A stretch of DNA of 32,001 bases, from contig JANWHI010000072.1 in the NCBI GenBank assembly GCA_025450495.1, positions 1-32,001 of the forward strand, in the 5' to 3' direction. Within the stretch, counting starts at the first letter, position 1. Each line of letters opens with the position of its first letter. The DNA is from Candidatus Dormiibacter sp. (GTDB lineage Bacteria; Chloroflexota; Dormibacteria; UBA8260). The position numbers and the translations under genes are program-made. The notes below the pieces were generated by a model that did no database searches, was not told the origin of the DNA, and saw only the letters and a program-made list of their open reading frames with translations. Below, in pieces: positions 7,805 to 16,196 of this stretch.

Positions 7805-8266
7805 ATGGGCACCAGGTCAGCACTGCCCGACTTCGAGCTGGCACTGAGTGGCGGTGGGCGGCTGTGCCGCGACGACCTGCTGGGACACCGTACCGTCCTC
7901 TACTTCTACCCCAAGGACGACACCCCCGGCTGCACCCTCGAAGGCCGTGAATTCACCGCGCTGGTTGATGATTTCCGCGCCGCCGGGATCGCCGTCTACG
8001 GGGTCTCGCCGGATTCTGCCAAGAGCCACGACAGGTTCGCCGCCAAATGTGAGCTCGGCATCCCGCTGATCAGCGACCCCGACCATGTGCTCATCGCAGC
8101 ACTCGACCTCTGGGTCGACAAGTCGATGTACGGGCGCACCTACAAAGGGGTGGAGCGCAGCACGTTCCTGGTCGGTCAGGAGGCTGAGATCGAGCGGGAA
8201 TGGCGCGCGGTGAAGCCAGCCGGTCATGCCGCCGCGGTGCTCGAGGCCGCCACCCCTGCCGCCTAA
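7805..8266 (+). CDS. bcp: Peroxiredoxin, BCP/PrxQ type
   Basis: Thiol peroxidase that reduces hydrogen peroxide and organic hydroperoxides. The motif FYPKDDTPGCTLEG carries the peroxidatic C43 (numbered from the ATG at 7805). The resolving cysteine five residues later in E. coli BCP is replaced by arginine (R48). C82, in KCELGIPLISDPD, is placed like the resolving cysteine in helix 3 of Xanthomonas PrxQ, so the enzyme may use that alternative disulfide. The start at 7805 is chosen because GAGAGGAG ends 6 nt before it; an ATG at 7799 abuts the ribosome binding site. It is first in a probable operon with two ArsA-like ATPases; its last 41 bp overlap the next frame. Confidence 0.92.
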   Translation: MGTRSALPDFELALSGGGRLCRDDLLGHRTVLYFYPKDDTPGCTLEGREFTALVDDFRAAGIAVYGVSPDSAKSHDRFAAKCELGIPLISDPDHVLIAALDLWVDKSMYGRTYKGVERSTFLVGQEAEIEREWRAVKPAGHAAAVLEAATPAA

Positions 8267-9251
8267 GCGCCGCACCGGCAAGTCGGCTGCAGGCACGCTC
8301 GACGACCTCCTGGCCAAGCGGATCATCTTCGTGGCCGGGAAGGGTGGCACCGGGAAGACAACCGTCGCCGCCGCGATCGCCCTGCTCGCCGCCCGGGCGG
8401 GCAAGCAGGTGCTGGGGATCGCTGTCGAGCCCAAGGGCGACCTGGCGACGGCGCTGGGCAGCAAGGGCGCCGGCTTCAAACCCGAGCTCGCGCAGCCCAA
8501 CATCTGCTTTCTCGCGCTGCACCCCGAGGAATCCTTCCAGGAATATCTGCACGCCTTCTTCAAGGTGCCGCGCCTGGCCCGCGCCACGCCACTCGCCAAG
8601 GTCTTCGACTTCATCGCCACAGCGGTGCCCGGGCCACGCGACATGCTCGTGGTCGGCAAGGTGGCGTTCGAGGAGCGCAAGCGCGACGACAACGGCTCAC
8701 CAACGTGGGACCTGGTCGTCGTGGATTGCAGCGCAACCGGCCACGTGCTCTCGCAGCTCAACGCCGCGCGTTCGCTGGCCGCGCTGGTGCGCGGCGGCAT
8801 GATCCGTGGCCAGGTCGAGTGGATCGATGGGGTCATCTCCGATGCCCGCCGCACCACGGTGGTGCTCACGGCCCTGCCGGAGGAGATGCCGGTGGTGGAG
8901 ACCCTCGAGCTCTATGCCGACATCGTCAAGCAGCGCGGCGTTCACGTCGGGGGATGTGTGCTCAATCGGATGATGCGCGCGCCGCTGTCGCCGGCTTCGC
9001 GCCGGCTGCTCGCCGACCTCGCCACCGGCGATGCCGAGATACGAACCAAGGTGGCGGGGGTGGCCAGCATCGGAGCCGACCTCGAGCTCGGCGAGCGATT
9101 GCACGCCGCCGGCGAAGCGCAGGCCCGCCGGCTCCGCGCCGAGATTGGCGTTCCGGTCGTGGAGGTGCCCCTGCTGGCCACCCGTCATGGTCTGGCCACG
9201 TCGCGCGCTGTCGCCGGAGCGATCGCCGAGCAGATGGCGGGCGCATCGTGA
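8226..9251 (+). CDS. ArsA/Get3-like ATPase, first of a pair (signature lysine present)
   Basis: A 341-residue P-loop ATPase of the ArsA/Get3/MinD class. The deviant Walker A GKGGTGKTT (residues 38-46) contains the signature lysine K39, which in this class reaches across the dimer to the partner's nucleotide. VVVDCSATGHVLSQL (around residue 166) is the switch II region. No metal-binding cysteine cluster typical of arsenite pumps is seen. In actinobacteria two adjacent genes of this kind (Rv3679-Rv3680, BagA-BagB) form a Get3-like complex, and the tandem arrangement here looks the same. The start is uncertain: the ATG at 8226 overlaps the peroxiredoxin gene by 41 bp, and no in-frame ATG or GTG lies between its stop and the P-loop. 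The link to the peroxiredoxin suggests a stress role; the cargo is unknown. Confidence 0.85.
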   Translation: MPPRCSRPPPLPPKRRTGKSAAGTLDDLLAKRIIFVAGKGGTGKTTVAAAIALLAARAGKQVLGIAVEPKGDLATALGSKGAGFKPELAQPNICFLALHPEESFQEYLHAFFKVPRLARATPLAKVFDFIATAVPGPRDMLVVGKVAFEERKRDDNGSPTWDLVVVDCSATGHVLSQLNAARSLAALVRGGMIRGQVEWIDGVISDARRTTVVLTALPEEMPVVETLELYADIVKQRGVHVGGCVLNRMMRAPLSPASRRLLADLATGDAEIRTKVAGVASIGADLELGERLHAAGEAQARRLRAEIGVPVVEVPLLATRHGLATSRAVAGAIAEQMAGAS

Positions 9252-10417
9252 CATCCGCTCGCGCTCCCCGCCGCGACGGCAGCCTGGTGAGCCGTGTGGA
9301 GAACCTCGAGGTGATCATCTGCTGCGGCAGCGGCGGCGTCGGCAAGACCACGGTCAGCGCTGCGCTTGGTATCGCGCTGGCCCAGCGGGACGATCGCAGG
9401 GTGCTGGTGCTCACCGTCGACCCGGCTCGCCGCCTGGCCACCGCGCTCGGGCTCCGTGAGATCGGGACTGAGCCGGTGCAGGTGTCACGGGCCAGGTTGC
9501 GCCGCGCCGGCATCGAGGTCGAGGGTGAGCTGGTTGCAGCCATGCTTGACATGAAGTCGACCTTTGACCGCATGGTGACCAAGCTGGCGCCGACGCGTCG
9601 CGACGCGCAGCGCATCCTGACCAACAGGTTCTACCAGGGGATCAGCGACTCCTTCATCGGCTCCCACGAGTACATGGCGATGGAGGCCCTCTACGAGCTG
9701 CACGAGGCGGGTGAGTACGACACGCTGATCATCGATACGCCGCCCTCGCGCAATGCCCTCGACTTCCTGGAGGCGCCCAACCGGCTCACCGACTTCGTCG
9801 GCGCGCGCTTTCTCAGCTGGCTGGCCGGACCGTCTCGTTTCGGACTGCGGGCGGTCAATCTCGCCGCCGGTCCTTTCCTGCGCATGGCCGACCGGCTGCT
9901 CGGCGCGGATGTGCTCAGCGAGGTGGCCGAGTTCGTCACCGATCTCCAGAAGATCTACTCCGGGGTCCAGCAGCGTGCCCGGGATGTCTACAAGCTTCTG
10001 CGCAGCTCGCGGGTCGGGTTCATCGTGGTCACCACCCTCGAGCCATCACCCTTCCTCGAGGCCGAGTACTTCTGTGCCCGGCTGCGTGAGTACCGGATGC
10101 CGTTGCGCGGCGTGGTTGTCAATCGCGCCTGGCCTGACTCGCTGCGCGATCGCACCGCCCTGGCGACCGCCACGGCGCTCGCTGAGGACGACGGGCTGCC
10201 CGGGTGGCTGAGCGGACACCTCGGTCACCGGGTGGCAGCCGAGGCGCTGCACGGGATCGGCCACAGCTGGCTCGACCTGCACGCGATCGCAGAACGCGAC
10301 TTCCGCCAGCTCGGCCGGCTCGAGCGGCTCGGCGACGTTGAGGCGGTCAGGATCCCCCTGTTCAGTGAGGACGCCTCCGAGCTGCAGGGCCTGGCCAGGA
10401 TCGCCGCCCTGCTCTAG
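9248..10417 (+). CDS. ArsA/Get3-like ATPase, second of a pair (signature lysine replaced)
   Basis: A 389-residue partner of the preceding ATPase. It begins at a GTG sharing GTGA with the upstream stop (4-bp overlap, coupled translation). Its P-loop is GSGGVGKTT (residues 27-35): the class signature lysine is replaced by S28, while the second lysine K33 is kept. VDPARRLATALGL follows the P-loop, and IIDTPPSRNALDFL (around residue 163) is the switch region. The C-terminal half is longer than in the partner and helical. I infer a heterodimer in which only one nucleotide site receives a trans lysine. The frame is open far upstream (to 8705) but that part is antisense or out-of-frame to the first ATPase. 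The stop shares CTAG with the convergent ATPase gene. Confidence 0.85.
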   Translation: MTSARAPRRDGSLVSRVENLEVIICCGSGGVGKTTVSAALGIALAQRDDRRVLVLTVDPARRLATALGLREIGTEPVQVSRARLRRAGIEVEGELVAAMLDMKSTFDRMVTKLAPTRRDAQRILTNRFYQGISDSFIGSHEYMAMEALYELHEAGEYDTLIIDTPPSRNALDFLEAPNRLTDFVGARFLSWLAGPSRFGLRAVNLAAGPFLRMADRLLGADVLSEVAEFVTDLQKIYSGVQQRARDVYKLLRSSRVGFIVVTTLEPSPFLEAEYFCARLREYRMPLRGVVVNRAWPDSLRDRTALATATALAEDDGLPGWLSGHLGHRVAAEALHGIGHSWLDLHAIAERDFRQLGRLERLGDVEAVRIPLFSEDASELQGLARIAALL

Positions 10418-13254
10418 AGCGGATGCGCCGTCGCCGCCACCAGCGCGCGTCCGGTGGTCTCGAACGTCTGGTTTGGGGTGGGCATGATCACCACAGCGGG
10501 CTCGTCCTCGCCGCACACCGCCGCCAGCGAGGTGACCAGCGTCGGGTCCGACGTGCTCAACACCACCTGGTTGGTCGCCGACAGGCTCCAGAGGAACTGC
10601 AGGGCCACCTCACGACGCTGCGGATCGGCGCTGAGCAGCGGCTCGTCGAGCAGCAGCGGCACTGGCTCACCGCCGGCGCTGAGCACCTCGGCAAGCGCGA
10701 GGCGCAGCAGCAGGGACACCTGGTCGCGCGTGCCATGGGAGAGAAGCTCGAGGGGCACCAGGTCGGGACGGTCACGTCCGAGCAGCGACACGTCGAAGTG
10801 CGCAGCGTCGACGTTGACCGCGCTGTACCGCCCCTCGGTGAGCAGGGCGAGCCGGCCGGCCACCGACGTTGCCAGGCGCGGCGCCAGGTCGCGGTGAATG
10901 CTCTTGGTCGCCTGTTCGATCAGCTCGGCGCCGAGGCGCAGGGCCGCCAGCTGCTCGAGCCCGCGATCGCGGGCTGCGGTGCAGGCGGCGCGCTCGTCCT
11001 CGAGGTCTGCCAGGGCGGGCAGGTTGCCGCGCATCTCGCCAAGCCTGGCGCGCAGCGCCGTGGCCGCTGTCGACGCCGCCACGGCGGCCTGGCGAGCGTG
11101 CTCTGACTGCGTCTCGAGGTCCTGGAGATCGGGCTGCGCGAGGGGTGGGGTTGCAGCCACGTCGGCGGGGTCGCCGCCACGGCTGGCCAGACGGCTCTCC
11201 AGCTCAGCGCCGAGCCGCGTCAGCGAGCTGACGTCTCCGCTGAACCTCCCGCGTCGCTGCAGCTCGCGCAGCCGCTTGAGCGCCACCTCGTGCCGGCGCC
11301 GGCCGGCACATGCCTGCCTGAAGGCGACCACGTCGTCGGTGACCAGCGCCGACGGCTCGATCCCGGCAGCATCGATCACGCGCCGGAGGTGGGCCAGCGA
11401 CACGTCCGCCGCCCGCGCGCGGTGCTCCGCCTCGGCCGTCACCGAGGAGAGGTCGCGCTCACGGCGGACCAGCTCGGCGTCCTCCGCCAGCAACTGGTCG
11501 CGGCGCCGGATCACGCCGGAGCTGGCGCTGATGGCCTCGAGGATGGCCCGCCCAGAGCCCTCCGCGCTCCGGGTGGCCACCGCCGGGCCGGTGGCGTCCA
11601 GGCCGCAGCGCTCCGCGAGCGCAGCCGCCCGCAAGGCCAGGTCACGCAGCTGTCGGTCGGCCTCCCCTGTCTCGGCCGCAAGCGTCTCGACGCGGAGCTC
11701 CTCGCGGCTCATCTCGGAGAACAACGCGCGCAGCCCTGGCAGCCTCTGCGCGAGCCGTTCGAGGCCCTCGTCGTCGACGGGTACACCAGGACACAGCCGT
11801 CCAAGGCGGCGACGGGCATGCTCGGCGTCTCCGGCCACGAGCCGATCCACGGCGAGGATGACCAGCGCGGCAAGAGCGGTGACGGCTGCGGCGACCAGGG
11901 CGATCAGGCCGTGGTGCGACGCGGCGGCGACTGCGGCGGCCACAGCGCCGGCCAGCAGGGCGACGGTGGCGCCGAATTTGGCAACTCTGCTCGACCGGCC
12001 CCCGCGGGCGGTCGCCACCAGCTCGATGGCGGCCTCCACGCCGGCGGCGCTGGCGCCCGCGATCCCCGTGGCGGCGATCTCGCGACGGAGGGCGTCGCGC
12101 CTCCCCAGAGCGGCTGCCAGCTCGTCGCCCCGCCGCCGCCCGGCGAGCGTGGCGGCCAGGGCCCGGTCGATCTCCTGCGCCTCGGCCGCAGCCTGCCCGT
12201 CGACCGTGGGGGTCCCCCCCAGCGCGCGCACGCCGGCGGCGATCTCGACCCGGCGCCTGCGCACCTCAGCCAGCTCACTCGACGCGGCGTCGGCTCTGGC
12301 CTGCGCCTCGTCCGCGCTGCGCCGCGTCTCCTTGACCTCGGCCGAGAGGAGGATGACCGGCTCCTCGGCCTCCAGCGGGAAGCTCGCCAGCGCTGCGGTT
12401 CCCTCAACCTCGGCGGCCACCTGGGTGGTCTCGGACGTCATCGCCTCGAGGTCTGCGCGCTGCGCCGCGATGGCGGCGAGACGGCCCAGCAACCAGCGTC
12501 GCTCCGCGTCGAGGCGACGCCGATCGGCGGCCTCCGCCTGCGCGTCCAGCGTGCGGAGCCGCTCCTCCTCGGCGGCCAACGCCCAGAGCCGGCGCCGTCC
12601 GTCGTCCACCTGGACATCGAGCTGCCGGAGCCGGTTGACGGCGCGCCCGAGCGGGCTTCCTGAGCGCCGCTCGGAGCCCACCCTGGTGATGGCGTCGTTG
12701 ATCGCAGCCAGCGCCTGGGCCGCGGTAGTCGCCTGACCGGAGTCGGCGAGCCGCTCGATCGCCTCCTGGACCTCGGCCGCCCGTGCCCCCGGCGCGTCCG
12801 CGGCGCCCAACCGCAGACCATCTTCAGCGACACAGGCGCTGGCACAGAACACCGCCTCGTCGATGCCGAGATGGACCAGCCCGGGGGCCACGACCCGGCC
12901 GACGCGCACCTGGGCTGTGACATCGCCGCCGCCGATCTCCTGAACCTGGCAGGTGTGATCTCGCTGCTCGAGCCTGCGTGCCACTCGCAAACGGCGGCCG
13001 TCCTCGAGCGCATAGCTCAGCACCAGCGAGTAGGCGGCTCCGTTCCAGGGTGTCCAGCGCGCCCAGTCGCTCCTGTCCGTCGGGCGCCCGGGACCGCCCG
13101 CATCAAGGCCGTAGAGAGCCGCGCGCAATGCTCTTTGCACAGTCGACTTGCCGGATTCGTTCTCGCCCAGGATCACCGTCAGCCGCGGGTGGAAGACAAC
13201 CTCGACGTCACCGAGGCGCCCGAATCCGCCGACCTCGAAGCGCTCCAGCCTCAT
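10414..13254 (-). CDS. YhaN-like SMC/Rad50-type ATPase with coiled coil and central hydrophobic pair
   Basis: A 946-residue AAA_27/SbcC-like protein. The N-terminal half-domain has Walker A GENESGKST (residues 30-38). The C-terminal half-domain has an ABC-type signature in LLSHGTRDQVSLLLRLALAE and Walker B LLLDEPLLSADPQRR. Long Arg/Glu/Ala-rich heptad stretches between them form a coiled coil. Around residues 420-470 two strongly hydrophobic segments flank a short SHHG turn and could be a transmembrane hairpin. Its start overlaps the stop of the YhaO-like nuclease gene (ATGA), as in Bacillus yhaO-yhaN, so the pair should form a Mre11-Rad50-like complex acting on DNA ends. The exact role is inferred. 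Confidence 0.85.
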   Translation of the reverse strand: MRLERFEVGGFGRLGDVEVVFHPRLTVILGENESGKSTVQRALRAALYGLDAGGPGRPTDRSDWARWTPWNGAAYSLVLSYALEDGRRLRVARRLEQRDHTCQVQEIGGGDVTAQVRVGRVVAPGLVHLGIDEAVFCASACVAEDGLRLGAADAPGARAAEVQEAIERLADSGQATTAAQALAAINDAITRVGSERRSGSPLGRAVNRLRQLDVQVDDGRRRLWALAAEEERLRTLDAQAEAADRRRLDAERRWLLGRLAAIAAQRADLEAMTSETTQVAAEVEGTAALASFPLEAEEPVILLSAEVKETRRSADEAQARADAASSELAEVRRRRVEIAAGVRALGGTPTVDGQAAAEAQEIDRALAATLAGRRRGDELAAALGRRDALRREIAATGIAGASAAGVEAAIELVATARGGRSSRVAKFGATVALLAGAVAAAVAAASHHGLIALVAAAVTALAALVILAVDRLVAGDAEHARRRLGRLCPGVPVDDEGLERLAQRLPGLRALFSEMSREELRVETLAAETGEADRQLRDLALRAAALAERCGLDATGPAVATRSAEGSGRAILEAISASSGVIRRRDQLLAEDAELVRRERDLSSVTAEAEHRARAADVSLAHLRRVIDAAGIEPSALVTDDVVAFRQACAGRRRHEVALKRLRELQRRGRFSGDVSSLTRLGAELESRLASRGGDPADVAATPPLAQPDLQDLETQSEHARQAAVAASTAATALRARLGEMRGNLPALADLEDERAACTAARDRGLEQLAALRLGAELIEQATKSIHRDLAPRLATSVAGRLALLTEGRYSAVNVDAAHFDVSLLGRDRPDLVPLELLSHGTRDQVSLLLRLALAEVLSAGGEPVPLLLDEPLLSADPQRREVALQFLWSLSATNQVVLSTSDPTLVTSLAAVCGEDEPAVVIMPTPNQTFETTGRALVAATAHPL

Positions 13255-14399
13255 CGCAGGCCGATCTCGGCGCCGCCGAGGGCCTGGAGCCCGTAGCGAA
13301 GTGCGTCATCAAGGACTCGGCGCTGATCGTCGTCAGCGCCGGCGGCGGCCTCGGCCACGGCGCGGGCTAAAGCACCGCGAACCGTGCCCTCAGAGCTGAA
13401 CGCCGCGATGCTAAGCGCCGGGCTGGTGAGATCGCGCACGCGCATCCCGGCGACGCCGCAGGCGTCGCGGACAGCGGTCTCAACTGTGAAGGTGTCGGCC
13501 GGCACCGCGTGGTCGATCTCCCCGCGGAGGTCCAGCCGGAGGATCACACGATCGGGATCGAGGCCGGCACAGGCCCCGGCGGCGGCGGCCACGGCGGCGT
13601 CGACCACGTCGCCAAGCCCTCGCGCCGCCGCCACGTCCGCGACCGCCGTGCGGGCGTGCCAGCGATTGTCCTCGAGGGGCTCGTGGCTGATGGTGCCGTC
13701 ACCCGCGACGGTGACGATCACCGCGCCCCGCGGTTCGGACTCGTCGAACGTCAGCGGCTCGGGACTGCCCGGGTAGAGCAGGCCGGAGAGCTCGTCCACC
13801 CGCCGCCGGTGATAGTGGCCGCACAGCGCGGCCGCGAAGCCCCGTCCGCGAATGTCGCCGGCGTGGAACGGGCCGTGGATCGACTTGCCGTCCGGGCGCG
13901 AGCCGAGCTCGGCGCCGTGGAACAGGGCGAGGTGAACGCCACCGTCACCGCCAACCGGCTCACCGGCGAGCGGATCTCCCTGCCAGGCCGGTTCGAGGTG
14001 CGCCAGCCCCCAGATCGTGAGCCCGTCAGCAAGCGGTGCTGGGCAGAGATCGGCACTCGAGAACAGGTGGACGTTGTCAGGCCATTCGGTGCGGCTGTAG
14101 ATGGAGCCGGTGAGCAGGGCGTCGTGGTTGCCCGGCGCAAGCAGCACGCGCATCGGCCGCCACGCCGCAAAGGTTTCCACCAGGAACGCGGCGGTGGCCG
14201 CGCCGGCGCGATCGTGCTCGTACAGGTCACCGCCGATGGTCACCGCCGAGCATTGCCGATCCAGCGCGGTCTGACCGGCCCGTCGCAGCGCGTCGCGGAG
14301 GCCGAGGCGACGGCGGATGGCGAGCTCGCCCTGGCAGCCCATGCCGGCGAAGGCGCGATCGAGGTGCAGGTCGGCGATGTGGAGAAGGCGGGTGCTCAT
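13251..14399 (-). CDS. YhaO/SbcD-like metallophosphoesterase (DNA repair nuclease)
   Basis: A 382-residue calcineurin-like phosphoesterase of the Mre11/SbcD group. All metal-binding motifs are present: HIADLHL (D10, H12), GGDLYEHD, APGNHD, LFHGAE and CGHYHRR. The C-terminal third (about residue 250 onward) is a variable cap or ATPase-binding region. It is first in a two-gene operon with the YhaN-like ATPase and overlaps it by 4 bp (ATGA). In characterised Mre11-Rad50 or SbcCD complexes this subunit is an Mn-dependent nuclease opening DNA ends and hairpins. A LexA-type palindrome lies 23 nt before the ATG, which suggests induction by DNA damage. No ribosome binding site is obvious. Confidence 0.88.
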   Translation of the reverse strand: MSTRLLHIADLHLDRAFAGMGCQGELAIRRRLGLRDALRRAGQTALDRQCSAVTIGGDLYEHDRAGAATAAFLVETFAAWRPMRVLLAPGNHDALLTGSIYSRTEWPDNVHLFSSADLCPAPLADGLTIWGLAHLEPAWQGDPLAGEPVGGDGGVHLALFHGAELGSRPDGKSIHGPFHAGDIRGRGFAAALCGHYHRRRVDELSGLLYPGSPEPLTFDESEPRGAVIVTVAGDGTISHEPLEDNRWHARTAVADVAAARGLGDVVDAAVAAAAGACAGLDPDRVILRLDLRGEIDHAVPADTFTVETAVRDACGVAGMRVRDLTSPALSIAAFSSEGTVRGALARAVAEAAAGADDDQRRVLDDALRYGLQALGGAEIGLR

Positions 14400-14422
14400 A
14401 CGTGTGCGCGATGGCGGTGCTG

Positions 14423-14436
14423 CGAACGTCAGTTCG
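14423..14436. promoter_or_regulatory. LexA-type SOS box between the YhaO-like and GGDEF genes
   Basis: CGAAC-GTCA-GTTCG is a perfect 5-bp inverted repeat with a 4-nt spacer. It matches the core of the Gram-positive/actinobacterial LexA operator (CGAAC-N4-GTTCG). The symmetry extends imperfectly to 14419-14441. On the minus strand a TAGCGT -10-like box (14445-14450) lies just upstream, so a repressor bound here would cover the start of YhaO-YhaN transcription. The divergent GGDEF gene starts about 100 nt away and could also be affected. Confidence 0.55.
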
Positions 14437-14538
14437 TCAGCACAACGCTAACACGCTCTCAGGACGCCCACAAGCGGGCGGCTGACATGCGTGCCACGAT
14501 CTGACGGCACAGAGGACGTTTGAGGAAGATACGTTCGG

Positions 14539-16155
14539 ATGGACCTTGACGTCAGCCGGAGGGATCGCCGGGGAGAGCTGTGGGGCAGGCGCGTGGTCGC
14601 GTCACGCCGCGCGGTGGGGTTCGCATCCCTCGTGATGCTGGCGGCGACGCTCGCCCGGATGTTGACCCTGCCGCTGCCGGCGCCTCGCTTCGGCGGCGAG
14701 ATCGCCCTTGGTGCTTTCGGCGCAGCGTACGCCGCCGTCTCACTGCGGCTGCTCAACCGCGATCTGAGCGGCCGCGGTCTCCTGGTCGTCGCCCAGGGAG
14801 TCGTCCCCGCCCTGGCCGGTGGCGGCATGCTCGTCCTTGCCGCAGGCCACCTCGACAACCCCGGGGTCATCGCGGTCCTCCTCTTCGCTGCGATCAACAT
14901 CGGCGGCCCGCCCGATGCGCCGCCCGCAGCACGGGTGGCCGCGGTGGCACTGGTGGATGGCGTCTTCGCAGCCGTCTGGCTGCACTGGCTGCACGGCGAC
15001 GTGCCCACCCTGGTCTTCGCTCTGGCGTTCATGCTGGGGTTGGAGCTGGTGGTGGTCGCGCATGCTCGGGCCGCGGGGGTCAGCACAGAAGCTCAGAACC
15101 TGCGCAGCTCGGCGTACGCAGCCACCGCCGAGCATGTGGGGACCGCCATCGACGTGCTTGGCGTCACCCGCGCCGTTCTCGAGACGACGCTGCAGTCGTA
15201 CCCGATGGCCACGCATGCCGTGGTGCTCCTCTACGAGCCGGCCACCGGCAGGCTGCGCCCCCTGCCGCTCTATCTCAGCCCCAAGGGCGTTCGTGCGCTC
15301 GAATCCGACAACCTGGACTTCACGCTGGCCCCCGGTGAGGGACTGGCCGGCAAGGTTTTCGCGTCGAGCAGGCCGATGCTGTGGCAGACGGCGTACGACG
15401 TCTCCGTCGCCCAGGGCAACCTCGGCGAGCAGGCGCGTCGCCAGATCGAGGAGCTGCGGCGCGGCGTCACCCGGTGCGCCATCGGGGCGCCACTGGTGAT
15501 CGACGAGGAGGTCATCGGTATCTACGTGATCACCTCCAATCGCCAGGAATTGGTGTGGGCCGATCACGACCTCACCGTGGTCGCCGCGTTGGCCGGCGAG
15601 GCGGCGCGCGCCATCGAGCGAGCACGTCGCTACGAGCGTGAGCTCGACCAGGCGCACCTCGACAGCATCACCGGCCTGGCCAACCACCGCCAGCTGACGC
15701 GAACCCTCGACCAGGAGGTGGCGCGTGCACGGCGGCTCAACACCTCGCTCGGTGTGGTGTTCTGTGACCTCGACCTCTTCAAGGTGGTCAACGACACCTA
15801 CGGGCACGCCGAGGGTGACCGCGTGCTCACCATCCTCGCCCAGGTCTTCCACGACTCGCTGCGCCGCGAGGATTCGGCGGCGCGCTATGGCGGCGACGAG
15901 TTCGTCTGTGTGCTCCCCGGGGCTGATCGTGAGGAGTCGGACGCCATCGGCAGGCGCATCAGCCTCTCCTTCGAAACGCGGGTGCGCGACGATGGCGCGC
16001 TGGCCAAGGCAGGCCTGACCATTTCCTGCGGGGTGGCCATCTTTCCGGACGACGCCGACGACGCCGGCTCCTTGCTCCAGCATGCGGACGCCTCGATGCG
16101 GCTGGTCAAGCTGCACCACCGCGCGGGGATACCAGCCAGCGTCGAACCAGGCTGA
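14539..16155 (+). CDS. Membrane diguanylate cyclase (multi-TM, GAF, GGDEF)
   Basis: A 538-residue enzyme predicted to make cyclic di-GMP. Residues about 25-176 contain five to six hydrophobic segments, then a GAF-type domain (about 190-355) likely to sense a ligand or redox state, then the GGDEF domain (about 370-525). The catalytic signature YGGDEF is intact (GGDEF at 451-455). The inhibitory I-site RxxD is present five residues before it (R442-D445), so product feedback inhibition is expected. FCDLDLFKVVNDTYGH is the metal/nucleotide-binding region. No EAL or HD-GYP domain follows. The start has GAGGAA 11 nt upstream (14522-14527). It shares its upstream region with the YhaO-like gene. Confidence 0.92.
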   Translation: MDLDVSRRDRRGELWGRRVVASRRAVGFASLVMLAATLARMLTLPLPAPRFGGEIALGAFGAAYAAVSLRLLNRDLSGRGLLVVAQGVVPALAGGGMLVLAAGHLDNPGVIAVLLFAAINIGGPPDAPPAARVAAVALVDGVFAAVWLHWLHGDVPTLVFALAFMLGLELVVVAHARAAGVSTEAQNLRSSAYAATAEHVGTAIDVLGVTRAVLETTLQSYPMATHAVVLLYEPATGRLRPLPLYLSPKGVRALESDNLDFTLAPGEGLAGKVFASSRPMLWQTAYDVSVAQGNLGEQARRQIEELRRGVTRCAIGAPLVIDEEVIGIYVITSNRQELVWADHDLTVVAALAGEAARAIERARRYERELDQAHLDSITGLANHRQLTRTLDQEVARARRLNTSLGVVFCDLDLFKVVNDTYGHAEGDRVLTILAQVFHDSLRREDSAARYGGDEFVCVLPGADREESDAIGRRISLSFETRVRDDGALAKAGLTISCGVAIFPDDADDAGSLLQHADASMRLVKLHHRAGIPASVEPG

Positions 16156-16196
16156 CGGAGGCGATCCGCTCAGGACTTCAATCCGCCGCGACCGGG

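Noticed and set aside
8226..10417. Arsenite efflux operon interpretation of the ArsA-like pair
   Set aside because: No arsB, arsD, arsC or ArsR gene nearby and no ArsA metal-site cysteine pattern; the Get3/BagAB type is a better fit.
10898..12736. Long plus-strand frame (612 codons) inside the YhaN-like gene
   Set aside because: Low-complexity Ser/Ala/Arg translation antisense to a gene with intact Walker A, signature and Walker B motifs.
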